Source of the DNA: Macrotis lagotis
Lineage: Eukaryota > Chordata > Mammalia > Peramelemorphia > Peramelidae
Reading direction: 5' to 3'
NCBI RefSeq assembly: GCF_037893015.1
Contig: NC_133662.1
Location: forward strand, 206,843,778 to 206,907,777
DNA: 64,000 nucleotides
In this document: piece after piece, positions 34,161 to 46,804 of the stretch
How the letters are laid out: each line of letters begins with the position of its first letter
Position numbering within the stretch: position 1 is the first letter of the stretch
Notes under the pieces: generated by a model
What the model was told of the DNA's origin: nothing
Databases searched by the model: none
Seen by the model: only the letters and a program-made list of their open reading frames with translations
Translations under genes and position numbers: made by a program

Positions 34161-36330
34161 AGGTGGAGCCATGATGGCAGAGTAAAGGTAGAGATTTATC
34201 CAAACTTTCCCTCAATTCCTTCCAAATACTTTTAAATAATAACTTGAGGGGAAGCTTGGTGGTACAGTGGATAGAATACTGTTCCTGGAATGAGGAGGAC
34301 CTGAGTTCAAATCTTAATTAATCAGATACTTAATAATTATCTAGCTGTGTGACCTTGGGCAAGTCATTTAACCCCATTGTCTTGCAAAAGCCAAAAAATT
34401 GGATTGAAACAATTTTAGAAGGGTAGAACCCACAAAAACATGGAGTGAACGAATTTCTCAAACCAAAACAACGATGGGAAAAGTCTGTTGCACCAGGGTG
34501 AGAAAGAGGCAACATGCAACACAGGCTAAGCAGTGTACCAGCCCCAGTAATCCAGGAACAGGCATCAGAATAATTGGGTCAGTGGCACAGGTGGAAGTTT
34601 CCAGACCTCAGTCCAGAGTTTGACAAGGACAACTTGGGAAAGTCTCTCAACCAGAGTGAGAATGGAAACATTCTTTTGGAGGTTTCAGCAGTACAATCCT
34701 GGCCCTAGCAGACCAGGAATAGTCTTTGGGAGCCACAGAATCAGCAGTCTGGGTAGCTGCTTCCACAGCTCTCAGGCCACAGATAATAAAATGCTCAGAA
34801 GGATATTACAGGGGTATCTTTGATACCACTGTGGCAGGATTCTGTGGCTTTACCCACATTGAGATTTAGTTCATAGTCCTGGGTTGCAGTCCCAGGAAGA
34901 GGAGAAGCAGGAAAACAATGGAGTTTTCTGCTCTAGGGGAAGAGTCATTCCCCTCACAGTTCTAGAGAAAAACAGATTGTTTGTGGTCATCCACAGACCA
35001 AAAGATAGACTAGGAGAGAGTAAAATTCTGTCCTTTTATCATACCAACTTGGAAGAACTGAAAACCTGCAGATTCCTAGAAATATCTCTGAGGACAACTG
35101 CAAAAAATTCCTATAAAACCTGGGACAGTGTGCCCTGCTCCCTACTTAAGTTGTCCTACCCTAACAAAGGCACAGAATGGAGAAATGAGTGAACAGCAAA
35201 AGAAAAGATATCTGACCTTAGAATGTTACTATGGTAATAGTGAAAATAAAAACACACTCGGAAGAGAACAAAGTACAACCTCCTACATCCAAAGCCTTCA
35301 CAAAAAATATGAATTGGTAATGGACAAGTTCAAAAAGGATTTTGAAAAACAAATAAGGAAAGTAGAGAAAAATTTGGGAAGAAAAATGAGTGATGTGGGA
35401 AAATAATGAGAAATGAGTCAGCAGCTTCGTAAAAGAGACACAAAAAATACTGAAGAAAATAAAATCTTGAAAATCAGACTGGGCCAAATATAAAAAAAAT
35501 GATGCAAAAATTATTGAAGAGAAAAATGCCTTAAAGGAGGTATAACAGCTCACTGAAAAATGTAATTACTTAAAATTTAGAAAGGACCAAAGAGAAGCTG
35601 ATGATTTCATGAGAAATCAAGCAGCAGTAAAATAAAAGCAAAAGAAAAAAAAATTAGACCATGTGAAATATCTCACTAGATTCAGGAGGAATAAAATGTA
35701 GATTCAGGAGAGATAATTAAAATAATATATTTGATTACCTAAAATCCATTATGACAAAAACAAGCCCAGACATCACCCTTCAAGAAATTATATAGGAAAA
35801 CTGCGCTGAAATTCTAGAACCAGAGTGTAAAATAGAAATTGAAAGAACTCATCCCTCACCTCCTGAATTTCCAAAGAGGAAATTCCCAGAAATATTATAG
35901 TCAAATTTTAGAGCTCCCAAGTCAAGTAGAAAATATTGCAAGTGATTAAAAAGAAATAATTCAAAGATCATGGAGAGACAGTCATTTTAAAGGAATGCAA
36001 AGCTTGGAGTATGCTATTCTGGAAGACAAAAGAGTTTGAATTATAAACAAGATTCAATACCCAGAAAAAATGAGCATACTCTTTCAGGAGAAAAGATGAC
36101 ATTCAATGAAATAGGGGACTTTCAAACTTTCCTGATGAAAAGACCATAGCTGAATAGAATATTTGATCTTCAAATGTGAGACTCAAATGAAACATTCCTG
36201 TGGGCAGGGAAGTCTGAAGGAAATTCATGTTTTTGTACTAGATATATTCTTTCTTGAGTTAACTCATATACTTTGTCATTTATTAGGATAATTAGAAGGA
36301 GTATTTATAGACAGGTCATAATTGAATATG
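34161..36330 (+). mobile_element. L1/HAL1-like element, 5'UTR and ORF1
   Basis: Starts 'aggtggagccatgatggcag', an L1 5' end with a YY1-like motif, then a 5'UTR homologous to the 12147 element. A SINE is inserted at 34249. ORF1 remnants include a coiled coil around 35280-35560 (KYELVMDKFKKDFEKQIRKV) and C-terminal-domain traces to about 36180 ('gaatagaatatttgatcttc'). No reverse transcriptase follows, so it is HAL1-like or truncated. Strand changes at about 36340. Confidence 0.68.
34249..34400 (+). mobile_element. tRNA-derived marsupial SINE
   Basis: Sense copy inserted into the L1-type 5'UTR: 'tggtggtacagtggataga', 'gaatgaggaggacctgagt', 'ttcaaatct', 'tgtgtgaccttgggcaagtc' and 'aaccccattgtcttgcaaaa'. 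Confidence 0.93.
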
Positions 36331-36339
36331 TATGTATTC

Positions 36340-37105
36340 CTTTTCTGAGCCAATTTTGATGAGAATAAGGCTTACTTATTCACCTTTTCCTTCCCCCTCT
36401 TCCATTCTTCAAAAAAATTTTTATCTATTATATGTGAAATAACTTACCCCATCCTACCTCCCCTTCCCCTTTCTCCCTGGATATTCCTCTCCCATCACTT
36501 TTGCCCATAACTGTGAGAAGGATCCTTCTCCCCTGCAACCACAAACTCGTATTTTTCCTTTTCCTAGATCTGCAGCCCAGGACTCCAACCCAGAGCTGGG
36601 CAAAGTGATAGAATCCTACCTCAATGATAGCTAAGAGACACCTGCAATCTCCTTCTGATCCCCTTACTGTCTGTGGAATAAGAATTGCTGAAGCAGCATC
36701 AGATAGTTCAATCATTCCTAGGGCATTCTTCCTGTTTTCTGGTACGTGGGCTGCATAGAGTGGAGATCTCTTGCTGACCTTCCACATTGTCTCTGGCATC
36801 TGATGCTTGAGAGGTCTGGAAACTGGCACTGCTGCCATTGATTTAGTTAGTCTGCTGACTTTTCCTGGATTATTGGGGAACTTTCTTTGCTAGGTTGACC
36901 TAGGCTGCATTGCATTCCTCTCTCACCCTGGTACCACTGATCTTTCCTGCCAACCTTCTAAGTTCTCTTGTCCTGGAAAATTGCTTTATTACATCTTTTT
37001 ATGATTTTACCACTCCAGAATCTATATAAAGTCATTATTTAAAGGTATTTGATGGGGTTTGCATGAGAGCTTGGGTTAATCCATGCTATTACTTGGCTAT
37101 CATAG
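36340..37105 (-). mobile_element. L1 inter-ORF and 5'UTR sequence (minus strand)
   Basis: 36340-36490 resembles the pyrimidine-rich region between L1 ORFs ('gtgaaataacttaccccatc'). 36500-37105 is GC-richer and resembles an antisense L1 5'UTR, with 'ctaggttgacctaggctgca' and the 5'-end-like 'acttggctatcatagtgg' near 37091, a decayed GGCCATCTTGG motif. The 136-codon frame at 36838-36428, the longest in the window, lies wholly inside it and has no recognisable domain. Confidence 0.55.
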
Positions 37106-37700
37106 TGGCCATATCAGAATTTCTCTTGTTGCTATTTTCAAAGGTAGCCCTGGAAATCTATAGGTTTTCAGTGTTTCCAAGGTTCCACGATCTAAGGAGA
37201 GGTCTGGTTATTGACTCTTCTGTTTTGTGCTCTGATATATATTCAGGAAAAGACCTTGTGCCCATTTAGCCGTCCATGCTACCCCTCCTTCTGATCTTGG
37301 GGCTATGAGTAGATCCTTCACTATCTGGCAGCCACAATTCTACTCTGTCTTGGAATTAAGAAAAGAATACCTACTGGTTTGTGTGTGGCTACACCCACTC
37401 TTCCTTAGTTGAAACTGTGACTTGGGTCCTGCTTCCCTTTGTCACAAGTCATTTTTCTCCTTTTTCACCCTGGGACTTTAACTCTACAATCTCCTTCTGA
37501 AAAGTTATGCAACCACAATCCTAAAAGTCTATGGTTTGAGAGCTCCAAAATTGTTGCTGAAGGCAATGAAGTCAAGCCAAAGTCGCCAATGAAGCCAATG
37601 AAGCGTTATTTAAACTCCTTCCATGAGCCTACCACCTCCTGATAAGAGAGATCTTTCTTGTATTGGACAATTTTTTGCCCAACCTTTCCTTGATTTGGCA
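37106..37700 (-). mobile_element. Probable further L1 5'UTR sequence
   Basis: A GC-moderate stretch without coding signal, similar in texture to the preceding 5'UTR ('ctgtgacttgggtcctgctt', 'aatctccttctgaaaagtta'). It may be a second 5'UTR unit or another element. Tentative. Confidence 0.35.
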
Positions 37701-37844
37701 TTTCAAAAACTTGATATGAGGTTTGTTTTAGATTGTTTAGAAGCGAATTCAGTGTAACTGAGAAAAATAAAAAAAAAAAACGCAAACAAAATGATTATAC
37801 TGCCTGAAATAAAAATGTGTAGATGAACAATGCATTCTAAAAAG

Positions 37845-37970
37845 AACATAAACTTAGTCTTAAATCAATAAAATTCAATTACTTCCGTTGTAAAATGAAA
37901 AATTTGAAGCAGATGATTCAAAAAATAGACCCTTTTTAGCTCTGAATCTATAATCTTATGAACTGTTGAA
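37845..37970 (+). mobile_element. MIR-type SINE 3' part
   Basis: 'ttgtaaaatgaaaaatttga', then 'cctttttagctctgaatcta' and 'taatcttatga' fit the 3' portion of MIR-related SINEs. Confidence 0.6.
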
Positions 37971-37974
37971 GTCA

Positions 37975-38845
37975 GAAATAAGAATATTTAAGTAATAAAA
38001 CAGACTCTTCCTTTTCAAAAAAACACAAACTTGAAAATCTTGTGAAAAAGGTCTGAGTTCTCACTTTATATCTACTATTTGATGTAATTTACAAATCAAA
38101 AAATCTTGGATAAGCTAGAGGTTTGTATTATCAAGATATTCATCAGGTTTTTCTTTGACTTAACATATTCAGTCTTTAGGACAATGAAAAATAAATTAAA
38201 TCTATCATTGTCCATATTTTTATCTTTGACTTTCCAATATAACTTAATAAGAAAAAATAATGCTCTTATGGCAAGGAAAAAATAATAATAAATGTCTTCA
38301 GAGCACAGGTTTTGAATTGGCAGGTTTTTAAAGGGGTTTTTTTTATTTTTGAATGGATAACATTTTCACCTTAGTGACATTGTTCTTTGCAATGCATGAT
38401 GTTGTGTATTATCAAGAAAAATAGACTCATTAGTTAAATTCTACTTCTTTCTTGAAACAGTTTTGATGATTAGTGATTTCTTTCACATTGTTCAGAGTTA
38501 AAACTTATTTCAAGCAAATAATCCTTATCATACTATTGAAAAACAGTTAGGGTTTTAACATCTCTCCTTCAATAGTCTTTTCCACAATGAAGACTAAAAG
38601 AAGACCTTAACAGTATGAAAACGAACATTATGGGTTTTAAAATTTTCTGAATTATTTAGTTTACTTTTTCATAGTAACATATGAAAGGAAGAAAATAAAA
38701 ACAAATGATTCTCTATAAAAATGTCTTATATTTCCTCCCTTATATAACATAAACAGCATTTTATTACCTTTTTTTGCTTTCTCATATGTATAATTAACTT
38801 CAAGGAGACAATACACTTTATGACAATGACAGCAAGGGTGTATTA
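37975..38845. other. No gene recognised
   Basis: AT-rich sequence without a supported repeat or open frame. Confidence 0.35.
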
Positions 38846-38849
38846 GAAG

Positions 38850-38985
38850 CCAATTTGTTTCATCTTGGGCAAAACCCTTGAACGTTCTGCCCCTTGATTT
38901 CTCTTCAGGTGTAAAATGAAGGACATGAGCTAGATCTTAGAAACACTTTTCTTCCTTGTCTAATCTACAATCCTTTGACGTTATT
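38850..38985 (+). mobile_element. MIR-type SINE
   Basis: 'cttgggcaaaacccttgaac', 'caggtgtaaaatgaaggaca' and 'tgagctagatctta' are in MIR order. The start is diverged. Confidence 0.6.
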
Positions 38986-38989
38986 TCTT

Positions 38990-39965
38990 AGACTCCATTC
39001 ATCAATGATTCCATCATCTATCATTTAAATTTCCCCCCTCCTTTTTGTATGATGCCCTAAATCAGAAACATTTCACCTTTTTCCCAACTGTGGTATATAA
39101 ATTTCTTTTCTGTTTCTGAATACTGGGTAAGTACTTGTGCTCAAGTGCTACAGATAATATTAATCTATACAGTTTAATGGTCAACTGTGTTTCTTGCCTT
39201 TTAACTGCATATGTGGCTCATTTGTATTGTTCCGGGCATATGGGAGTGACATGGATATCAAATTAGCAATACCAAAAAGATTCAGCTTCTGAAGATCTTT
39301 TCCTAGTCATTCCATAACTATATTTTAAAAGGGTAATTGCTTCACAGCTGTTAACTGATAGATATTAAACTAACAACATACTTGAGCAGTTAAAATGCTG
39401 TAAAATGGCACCTGTTTCTATAAAGTTCCTTTAAGACAATTATCCCTTGTTGTTAACTTTGTAATCTATTATCTTTCTTTTAACTGGGTTAAAGAGAGTG
39501 AAGATCCTATTTTTTGTGAAATACTGAGACTGAATGTACCATTTAGAAAGACTCAAAAGGCTTATATCTGTTTCCAGGTACCTGTATTTTTGAAATAAAT
39601 TTTTTATTGATGTCTTTTTTTCCTACTATCTATTTCCCCTCTGCCTCTTATCCATCTATTATAATAAAATCTATATTGATGTGAATGGGAAGTTTCTCCT
39701 GATCACTGAATTTGTTTTGGTATAAACCTAGCATTTGAATCTCTATATCAAGATGTATACATATTTAATCATTAACTTTCACAGAATTGCAAATTGCTTT
39801 ACTAAATATTTGTATTGATTCACTGTTCTACTAACAATGCCTTAATGTGGCTACTTTCTTATAAGCAATGCATGACTGTAGACATCTTCTATTATTTTTG
39901 CTAATTTCCAGGTTTATTTTGAATGGTATACCTCTTATATAATTTTTTCAGTTAAGGAATATTAG
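38990..39965. other. No gene; possible very old minus-strand L1 at 39580-39960
   Basis: The T-rich second half has weak L1-like antisense texture, for example 'tcactgttctactaacaatg' near 39820, which resembles the ORF2 C-terminal region. I do not consider it firm. Confidence 0.3.
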
Positions 39966-39969
39966 TTTA

Positions 39970-40345
39970 TATACAAAAGGTAATGAAACTGTGCATGCCC
40001 TTTCATCCGGGAATACCACTACTAAGTCTGTATTCCAATGACACAATAAAAGAACACATGTACAAGAACATTCATTCCAACGCATTTTGAAATGGCAAAG
40101 AATTGAAAATTGAGGGCTTGTCTATCATTTGGGGAATAACAGAACAAAAGCCTCTGCACAAACAAAATTAATCCACTTAAGATAAGAAGGAAAGGATTTG
40201 ACTTGATTTGAATACACACACACACACACACATAAACACATACATACAAATACATAAATGGCAGCTTATTTAGAGTATGTAGACTGTGATGTATGTAGAA
40301 TGTGATCTTTGAATTTCTGCTATAATAACTATTTTTTGTGCTTCA
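39970..40345 (+). mobile_element. L1 ORF2 C-terminal and 3' fragment
   Basis: Sense L1: 'aataccactactaagtctgt', 'cacatgtacaagaacattca', 'tggcaaagaattgaaaattg' and 'atttggggaataacagaaca' correspond to the ORF2 end seen antisense at 18.6-19.3 kb. It includes a short (CA)n at 40214-40232. Confidence 0.75.
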
Positions 40346-40870
40346 AATATAGGTTGATTCCCTCTCCTGAAGTAAAAGATTAAGGGACAAAGAGGAACTC
40401 ATTGCACTAATTAGGAAAAAATTAATCATTCCTAAAACAAATAGAAGAAAAAATACAAAGGAAGTGAACAAAAAAGGGAATTTGAAAAAGATAATGGAAG
40501 AAAAATAGTAACTTTTTCTAAAAAGGCAAGCAATGGTTATTCAGAGTAGGAAGAAGATGTTTGTTTTCCAAAAAAAATAGGCAAAGGAGCCCCAGAAGCT
40601 CACAGATATCATTCATTAAAAAATAGAGGTAAAAATGAATAGTAGTACTTAGATATTCCCTACTCATGAATATCAAGGCAGATTTATGGTAACCTGGTAA
40701 GAATAAAGAGGTCCATTATTTACATGAGACATATATTCATGATATTATGAATAATTTTGTGAGACATATAAAAGAATATGATTCTTCAAATCCATCAATG
40801 AGTTAGTGAAATATCTACCCAAGCATGTGAAGATTTTCTCCAGTAGAATAGGCAATTGAGAACAATTTAT
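40346..40870. other. No gene recognised
   Basis: A-rich sequence. No repeat identified. Confidence 0.35.
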
Positions 40871-40874
40871 TCCA

Positions 40875-41092
40875 ATGAAGGTAGCGGAAATGGGCACTGT
40901 GGAGTATTTGAAGCTTGGTCAGACATCAAAGACACCAAGGTCAGTCAATGAATCTCAGATAATTGTTGATCATGAGAAAATGATAATCTGACTTTCTGCA
41001 ATTCTGTCTCAGTTAAATCTTAATTACATGCAAGTCAAGACATTACACCTGAAATCATTGGCTTTACTTAAAACCAGAGCATGAACAACTAA
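40875..41092 (+). mobile_element. RTE-type 3' end (RTE or RTE-tailed SINE), diverged
   Basis: 'tatttgaagcttggtcagac', 'atcaaagacaccaaggtcag', then 'catgcaagtcaagacattac' and 'gaaatcattggc', ending 'agagcatgaacaac', follow the layout of RTE-like 3' ends. Diverged, no coding part. Confidence 0.5.
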
Positions 41093-41569
41093 AAAATATA
41101 TTAAAGTTTGAAACAAAAGCAACTGTCTTAATGATGAAAGTCTTCATTTCATAAAATCACATTGCATTAAATTATGTGTCTATATTGCCTCAAGTATGTA
41201 GGCCCTTATAAAATAAGGTGAAACTTATCTTTGTGATTATAATTATTCATTCTCCTTAAAGTAAAAATATTTGTATGAAGACAATGCATTAATATTTTCT
41301 TTCTGATAGTAATAGTCTTAAAATCTCAATGATAAATATAGTAAATATTTTGATAATTATAATCCTACAAAAATAATGCATATTTAATGGGGAGAGGTCT
41401 GGGCACATAATATATGCTTGTGTTTTTTATTATTATCTCTTGTTCCATCTATCTTTCTTTTCCTTGTATTAGTCATATTTTATAGATTTTGTCTTTAAAA
41501 TGGTAAAAATATGAATAGTGTATTTGTTTTAAGAATATCTGCTCTAGATTTTTTAAAATTCAAAATTAT

Positions 41570-42860
41570 TGTAGCTTTATTTTTAATTGATATTTTATTT
41601 TTCCAAATATATATTATAAAAGTTTTTCAACATTTATCCATATGCATATGTTATCTTTAACTTACAATATTTCCTTCCACTCACCCTTCCCACTCCTTTC
41701 TCAGTGGTGAATAGTTAGGTTAATATTGTACATACACATTTGTATTAAACATTTTCAATATGAGAAATTAGGATTAAGGGGAAGAAGCAAATAAGAGAAA
41801 TTTTTATAAAGTACATTTAGTGTTCATCAGATTCTGAAGGATTTTTTTTTAGTTTGGTTTGGTTTGGTTTTTTCTTCCTCTAGAGGGCACAGCATTGTCT
41901 ATAGCTGATCTAATAGGATTGTCCTAGCTTTCTGACCTGCTGAGAGAAGCTACATCCACCACTGCTGATCACCTCACAATGTTGTTGTTGATATGTAGAA
42001 TGTTCTCTTGGTTCTGTTCCCTTCACTCAGCATCAGGCCCTGTAATTTATTCCATTCTAGAGTTTGACCATTTATGGTTTCTTATAGAACAATAGTATTC
42101 CATAATCTTCATATACCATAACTTATTCAGCCATTCCTCAATTTATGGTCATTCCTTCAATTTCCAAATCTTTTCCATATAAAAAGAGCTGCTATGAATA
42201 TTTTGGAAAATGTGGGATTTTTCCCATTATGAATATAAATCTAGAATTGAAATTACTGGGTCAAGGGATATGAAGAGTTTGATTTCTCTGCATAGTTCCA
42301 TATTGCTCCCTAGAATGGCTGGATCAGTTCACAACTACACTTATAATGCATTAATGTATCAATCCTCCCACAACCTCTCCAACATTGACCATTTTCACTT
42401 TTTGTCATCTTAGCCAACCTATTAGGTATGAGGTAATATCTCATAGTTGTTTTAATTTGCATTTCTTAAGAAATATGATTTGGAGCATTATTTCATATGA
42501 TTATATATAACTTCATACTACCATATATAACTTTCATTTCTTCATTTGAAAACTGTCTATTCATAAGCTTTTACCATTTACAAATTGGGGAATAACTTGT
42601 AACCTTATAAATTGGATTCAATTCTATATTCATTTTAGAAATGAGATCTTTTATTAAAACTCCTAATTGTGAAGATTGTTTCCCAGGTTTCTGCTTTCCT
42701 TCTAAATTTGGCAGCATTGATTCTATTAGTGCAAAAACTTTTTAAGTTAATATAGCCAAAATCATTCATTTTTCAAAAACATTCATTTTACTGTTTCTTG
42801 TTTGGTCCTGTATTTTCTCCCTTTACATATATCTGATGGAGAATTATTCTAAATTTAAGC
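41570..42860 (-). mobile_element. L1 LINE 3' end and ORF2 C-terminal part
   Basis: Antisense 3'UTR from about 41570, then 'tgctgagagaagctacatcc', 'agagtttgaccatttatgg', 'ccataacttattcagccatt' and 'aatggctggatcagttcaca', all landmarks shared with the 18.6 kb L1, ending near 42860. A 5'-truncated insertion. Confidence 0.85.
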
Positions 42861-42864
42861 ATAA

Positions 42865-43385
42865 TTTTACTTGGAATGCAATGTCTGCTATGCTCATGAT
42901 AGGATTTCAAATATTCTTACTAACGCATTTTTGTTGCAACATTTGTAAGAATCCTACAAAAAGATGAAAAATATCAGAATATGAACACATGTTGAATTAG
43001 CATTATAGTCCATCTAATAAAACAACAATCTTTTTTTTTTCTTTTCACAATATCATAAGGGAATTATTTTCCTTAGACACTTTTTTTTCTAGTTGCCTCC
43101 AGATGTAATCACAGAGAGGTCACTTTCTAATCAATATACTAATCCATTTTTAGTATAAGGAGAGAGGTTCTGCCTTTAGGTGTCACAAATCTAATTTTTT
43201 CAAAGGAAGGGATAAGGCAATCATTTGAAATGAACAGAAGTATTATTAATTCTACATTTGATTACGATCTTTACTTATAGTTCATGGACCTTACTTTTCT
43301 GTTTTAATTTTTTATACAATGCTTTTAAAAGAAATTTGATATTTGCATAAGGATACTCATGGTGAAGGACACTGTTTTTCAGTAT
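42865..43385. other. No gene recognised
   Basis: AT-rich sequence without supported features. Confidence 0.35.
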
Positions 43386-43403
43386 TTATTTCTTAGTATT
43401 ATC

Positions 43404-43575
43404 TTTTTTTCTTTTTTTTAAGGGTTTTTTTTGCAAGGCAAACAGGGTTAAGTGGCTTGACCAAGGGCACACAGCTAGCAGCTAGGTAATTATTAAGCTT
43501 CTGAGACCGGATTTGAACCCAGGTACTCCTGACTCCAGGGCTGGTGCTTTATCTACTATGCCACCTAGCCGCCCC
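43404..43575 (-). mobile_element. tRNA-derived marsupial SINE with 17-base target duplication
   Basis: Antisense full-length copy from a T run through 'gcaaggcaaacagggttaag', 'gtgtctgag'-type and 'ggatttgaacccaggtactc' blocks to 'ctatgccacctagccgcccc'. The perfect direct repeat 'tatttcttagtattatc' at 43387-43403 and 43576-43592 shows a recent insertion. Confidence 0.97.
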
Positions 43576-43776
43576 TATTTCTTAGTATTATCAATGGAAG
43601 TCTAAGATTTTTTCCTTTGATATCTCCATATTTGTGATATATTTATTTATCAAAATTATTTTGTTTTTAGATAAAAACAAAATAAAATATAATATATTTT
43701 GTGGAAATTGTAATAAAATATGTTACATATGGACACTGATTAATTCATCCTTCCAGATGATCTTTTCTTTTCTTTA

Positions 43777-44092
43777 GGGGTAACTGGGCGACTCAATGGG
43801 TAGAGTATTGGCCTTGGACTCAGGAGGAAGGAAGTTTGAATGTGATTTCAAATTCTTGAATCTTACTGACTGTGTCACCTTGGCCAAGTCACTTAACCAT
43901 AGTTGACTTATATCCAGAACCATCTCCAGTCATCCTAATTCATATCTGGCCCCTGTACCCACATGACTGGAGGAAAAAGTGAGGCTGGTCACTTAGCACA
44001 GCATGCCCTCACTTTAATCCAATTCACTTGCTTGTCATGGCATCACCTCGCTGATATCATGGTCCTCTTCGAAAATGTAGGACAAACATTAT
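43777..44092 (+). mobile_element. tRNA SINE with RTE-type 3' tail
   Basis: 'gggtaactgggcgactcaat', 'ggactcaggaggaaggaagt', 'ccttggccaagtcacttaac', then the RTE-like part 'ccagaaccatctccagtcat', 'cactttaatccaattcactt' and the end 'atatcatggtcctcttcgaa' with 'aatgtaggacaaac'. Confidence 0.88.
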
Positions 44093-44094
44093 TA

Positions 44095-45000
44095 TTTTTA
44101 TCTTTTCTTTACCTCTTAGTCCAAGTCCAGTATGGAACAAACTTTGGATTATAATGTCAGTAGAAAAATTTTCTAAGCTTTCTATGACTGAAATATTCAT
44201 GACCTTCTGATTAGTTTGAACTTTGATGATAGGCATAGAATCTTGAGAACTTACCCATTGCAGATAATAATCTTTAAGAACATAGGACCACTGTATGCCA
44301 TGGTAAGGCAATTAGAATAGAACTTTAGTAGAAACATTTAATTTTCTCTAATCATTATAAAACAACAATTTAGTTTTCATAATGGATTTCTTGTTATTTT
44401 TAATTTGTAGTACAGAATATAGAAATTAGAGATGTACAAATCAACAATATATTCTCTAAGTATTAATTTACATATTTTCCCAAACATTCTTTTTTGTTAT
44501 AAGTATAGCTAAAAAACTATAAGGGCTGTTTTAACTTGTCATTATTTTGGATTAAATAAGTGTAGGAAGAATCAATCAACTATATTCTGATCTGTTAGTA
44601 GTTCCTCAGGAAAATCATTATTCCACTTTTTTTTTGCTTCAAGCTTGACCTTACTAATTACTCATTTGTCCAAACAAATATTACTATTCAATTTTCTTGA
44701 TTAAATATGTAAATTAGGCTATGCAAGATATATCCATAAAACTGAGCTTGGTTTATATGTGTATATGAATTATGCATGCCGAGATTTAATATATTATTAG
44801 AACATATTTAAAATACAATAAATAAGCATTTATATATTCGAATTTTTGCAAAAGCATTGTAATCTAGTAACTTTCTTTGCTAATACTTAGGATTTTTTTT
44901 AACCTCTAGAGTAGAAAAGTTAATTCTACTGTAAAATAGTCAGTGTTGTAAATTTGAGTTTTACTGCATTCTAATTCTCAGTACCAATTAGTACATTTTA
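44095..45000. other. No gene recognised
   Basis: AT-rich, no supported repeat. The small open frames here overlap the SINE edge and have no motif. Confidence 0.35.
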
Positions 45001-45059
45001 TGACTCCATTTGGATATTCTCCAAGTTTTATATTCATACCCCCTCCACTTTATAATTAC

Positions 45060-45270
45060 TTTATTTAAAGAGGCTGCTTCCGACCCTAACAAGTTGGAGG
45101 TGGTCTGCGATGAACTTCTGGAATTACTACATATATTAAGCAGATGTCAACACTACATTTTTAAAATTAGCTTCACAGCACTTGCAGCATTTATTCATAT
45201 TTCTAAGTCCTGTAGTCATTTGGGGCAAGACCTTCTTGGCACCATTCAAATTAGACAGAAATAGCCTAAG
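45060..45270 (+). other. Coding-like island, unidentified
   Basis: One frame (within 45010-45264) gives an alpha-helical, protein-like stretch (EAASDPNKLEVVCDELLELL) with two CpGs in otherwise CpG-poor DNA. It has no clear start, splice context or known domain. It may be chance, a conserved element or part of a pseudogene. Confidence 0.2.
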
Positions 45271-45274
45271 GGAA

Positions 45275-45830
45275 AGGAGCATTGAAGACCAAGCTTGAGC
45301 AACCCCAGTACAGTTAGTATGATAGCCTGATTATCAGAAAGATTAAATCAGAAGAGACAAAGTATTTTGATGTGTGCAGGTTCTGTAAATCAGTATATTC
45401 TCGCTTCCTTCTCAAGGAAATCTAACTTAGATTATATCCCTATTCACTTCAAATAGACTTTCTCCAGGACTTACTCTTACATATTCCCATCCATGGCAGT
45501 GTATTTCCTCTTTTTTTAAAGAAAGACTTTGTTTTGGAGTGGGGCAATTGAATAAACAGAGGCATAAAATTGCCATTATGTTAGTTCAAAGGCACCTGGG
45601 ATATCTTATATCTATTTCTTCAAAAAAATAAAGATTCTTGCATATAAAACTGAAAGACTGAAGTGTTTTAATGCAAACTAGATAATAATGACTTTCACAT
45701 CCATTTTATAACTGAGATTTATAACTTCAAGGAGGAAATTGGGAAATTTAGAGACTATCCTTTAACTGTACAATTAACATAGTGTACATAGATATAATTA
45801 TATCTGTAGAGATAAGTTCAAACAGATAGG
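45275..45830. other. No gene recognised
   Basis: No repeat or gene supported. Confidence 0.35.
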
Positions 45831-45831
45831 T

Positions 45832-45908
45832 AGATTAATAGATATATAGATAGATAGCAGATAGATAGATAAATAGAGGATAGGTAGGTAGATTGTAGAT
45901 AGATACAT
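45832..45908. repeat. (GATA)n-type imperfect microsatellite
   Basis: GATAGATAGA units mixed with GGTAG and GCAG variants. Confidence 0.85.
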
Positions 45909-45909
45909 A

Positions 45910-46680
45910 CCCATGCCCAATTGCAAATATGTATGTATATATACGTACATATGACAATACAAGATGCATTCATGTACAAGTATGCATACAAAACTAGAGT
46001 TGGAATGGTGGAAACAGCAATGCATCCCCTAGTTCAGTTCACTTTGCTGAGAGTTGTCCAGTGTCAGAAGTGAACAATTACTTTCTCCCTTAGCATATTG
46101 GCCACTTCTGTCTATTAATCCCTAAGAAATCAGGAAATGTCAACAAATATAAATAGCAATCAAATAATATGAGAATCACGAATCCCTTAGAGAACACCTG
46201 TGCAATATATTTGGTGAGAGGATGAAATCATCCAGAGAGTGAGTACAAAAGGTTGTTATGCTAAACTCAGGACACAGTTTGCCTTAGCTCTGGAAAGCAG
46301 AGTGTCTTCTAATATCTCAATACTGCCTTTCTTTTTCTTATTTATATCTTCCACACATTGCCACTTTTTAAAGTGTACATAGTACATAGTAGATGCTTAA
46401 TAGATATGTAATATATTCTATAGCTCATTATTTACCATGCTTAGCAGCATATTAAGCAAAAGGTACAAAGTGTTTGGATATAATGGAGAATCTGCGTTGC
46501 AGTTTGGTAGGTAATGTCACCTAAAATGGAGCTGCTGAGAAGATCCATTCAGTCAAAGGAAAAATGATTTGAAAGACTGAGAACGATTTTGAGATAAATG
46601 CTTCAGAAGTAAAATGATTTTCCAGGATGAAGAAATTTCTGTTGCAAAGTGGAGAATTTGCTATCCAACTTGAATCAAAT
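45910..46680. other. No gene recognised
   Basis: Unassigned sequence. Confidence 0.35.
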
Positions 46681-46684
46681 ATCT

Positions 46685-46800
46685 CCTCCTCTAGAATGTA
46701 GCTTTGAGGACAAAGGTTATTTTTTGGTCTTTTTTTCAGTAGCACCTAATTGGTCTTCTGATAGTGAGCATTTTACAAATGCTTGTTGGTTGAACTAAAA
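46685..46800 (+). mobile_element. L2 LINE 3' end
   Basis: 'ctcctctagaatgtagcttt', 'gaggacaaaggttattttt' and the terminal 'acaaatgcttgttggttgaa' match the last ~110 bases of L2-type 3'UTRs. Confidence 0.7.
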
Positions 46801-46804
46801 AACA

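Noticed and set aside
36428..36838. 136-codon minus-strand frame starting MAAVPVSRPL
   Set aside because: It lies in L1 5'UTR-like and inter-ORF sequence and has no domain; open length is explained by local GC content.
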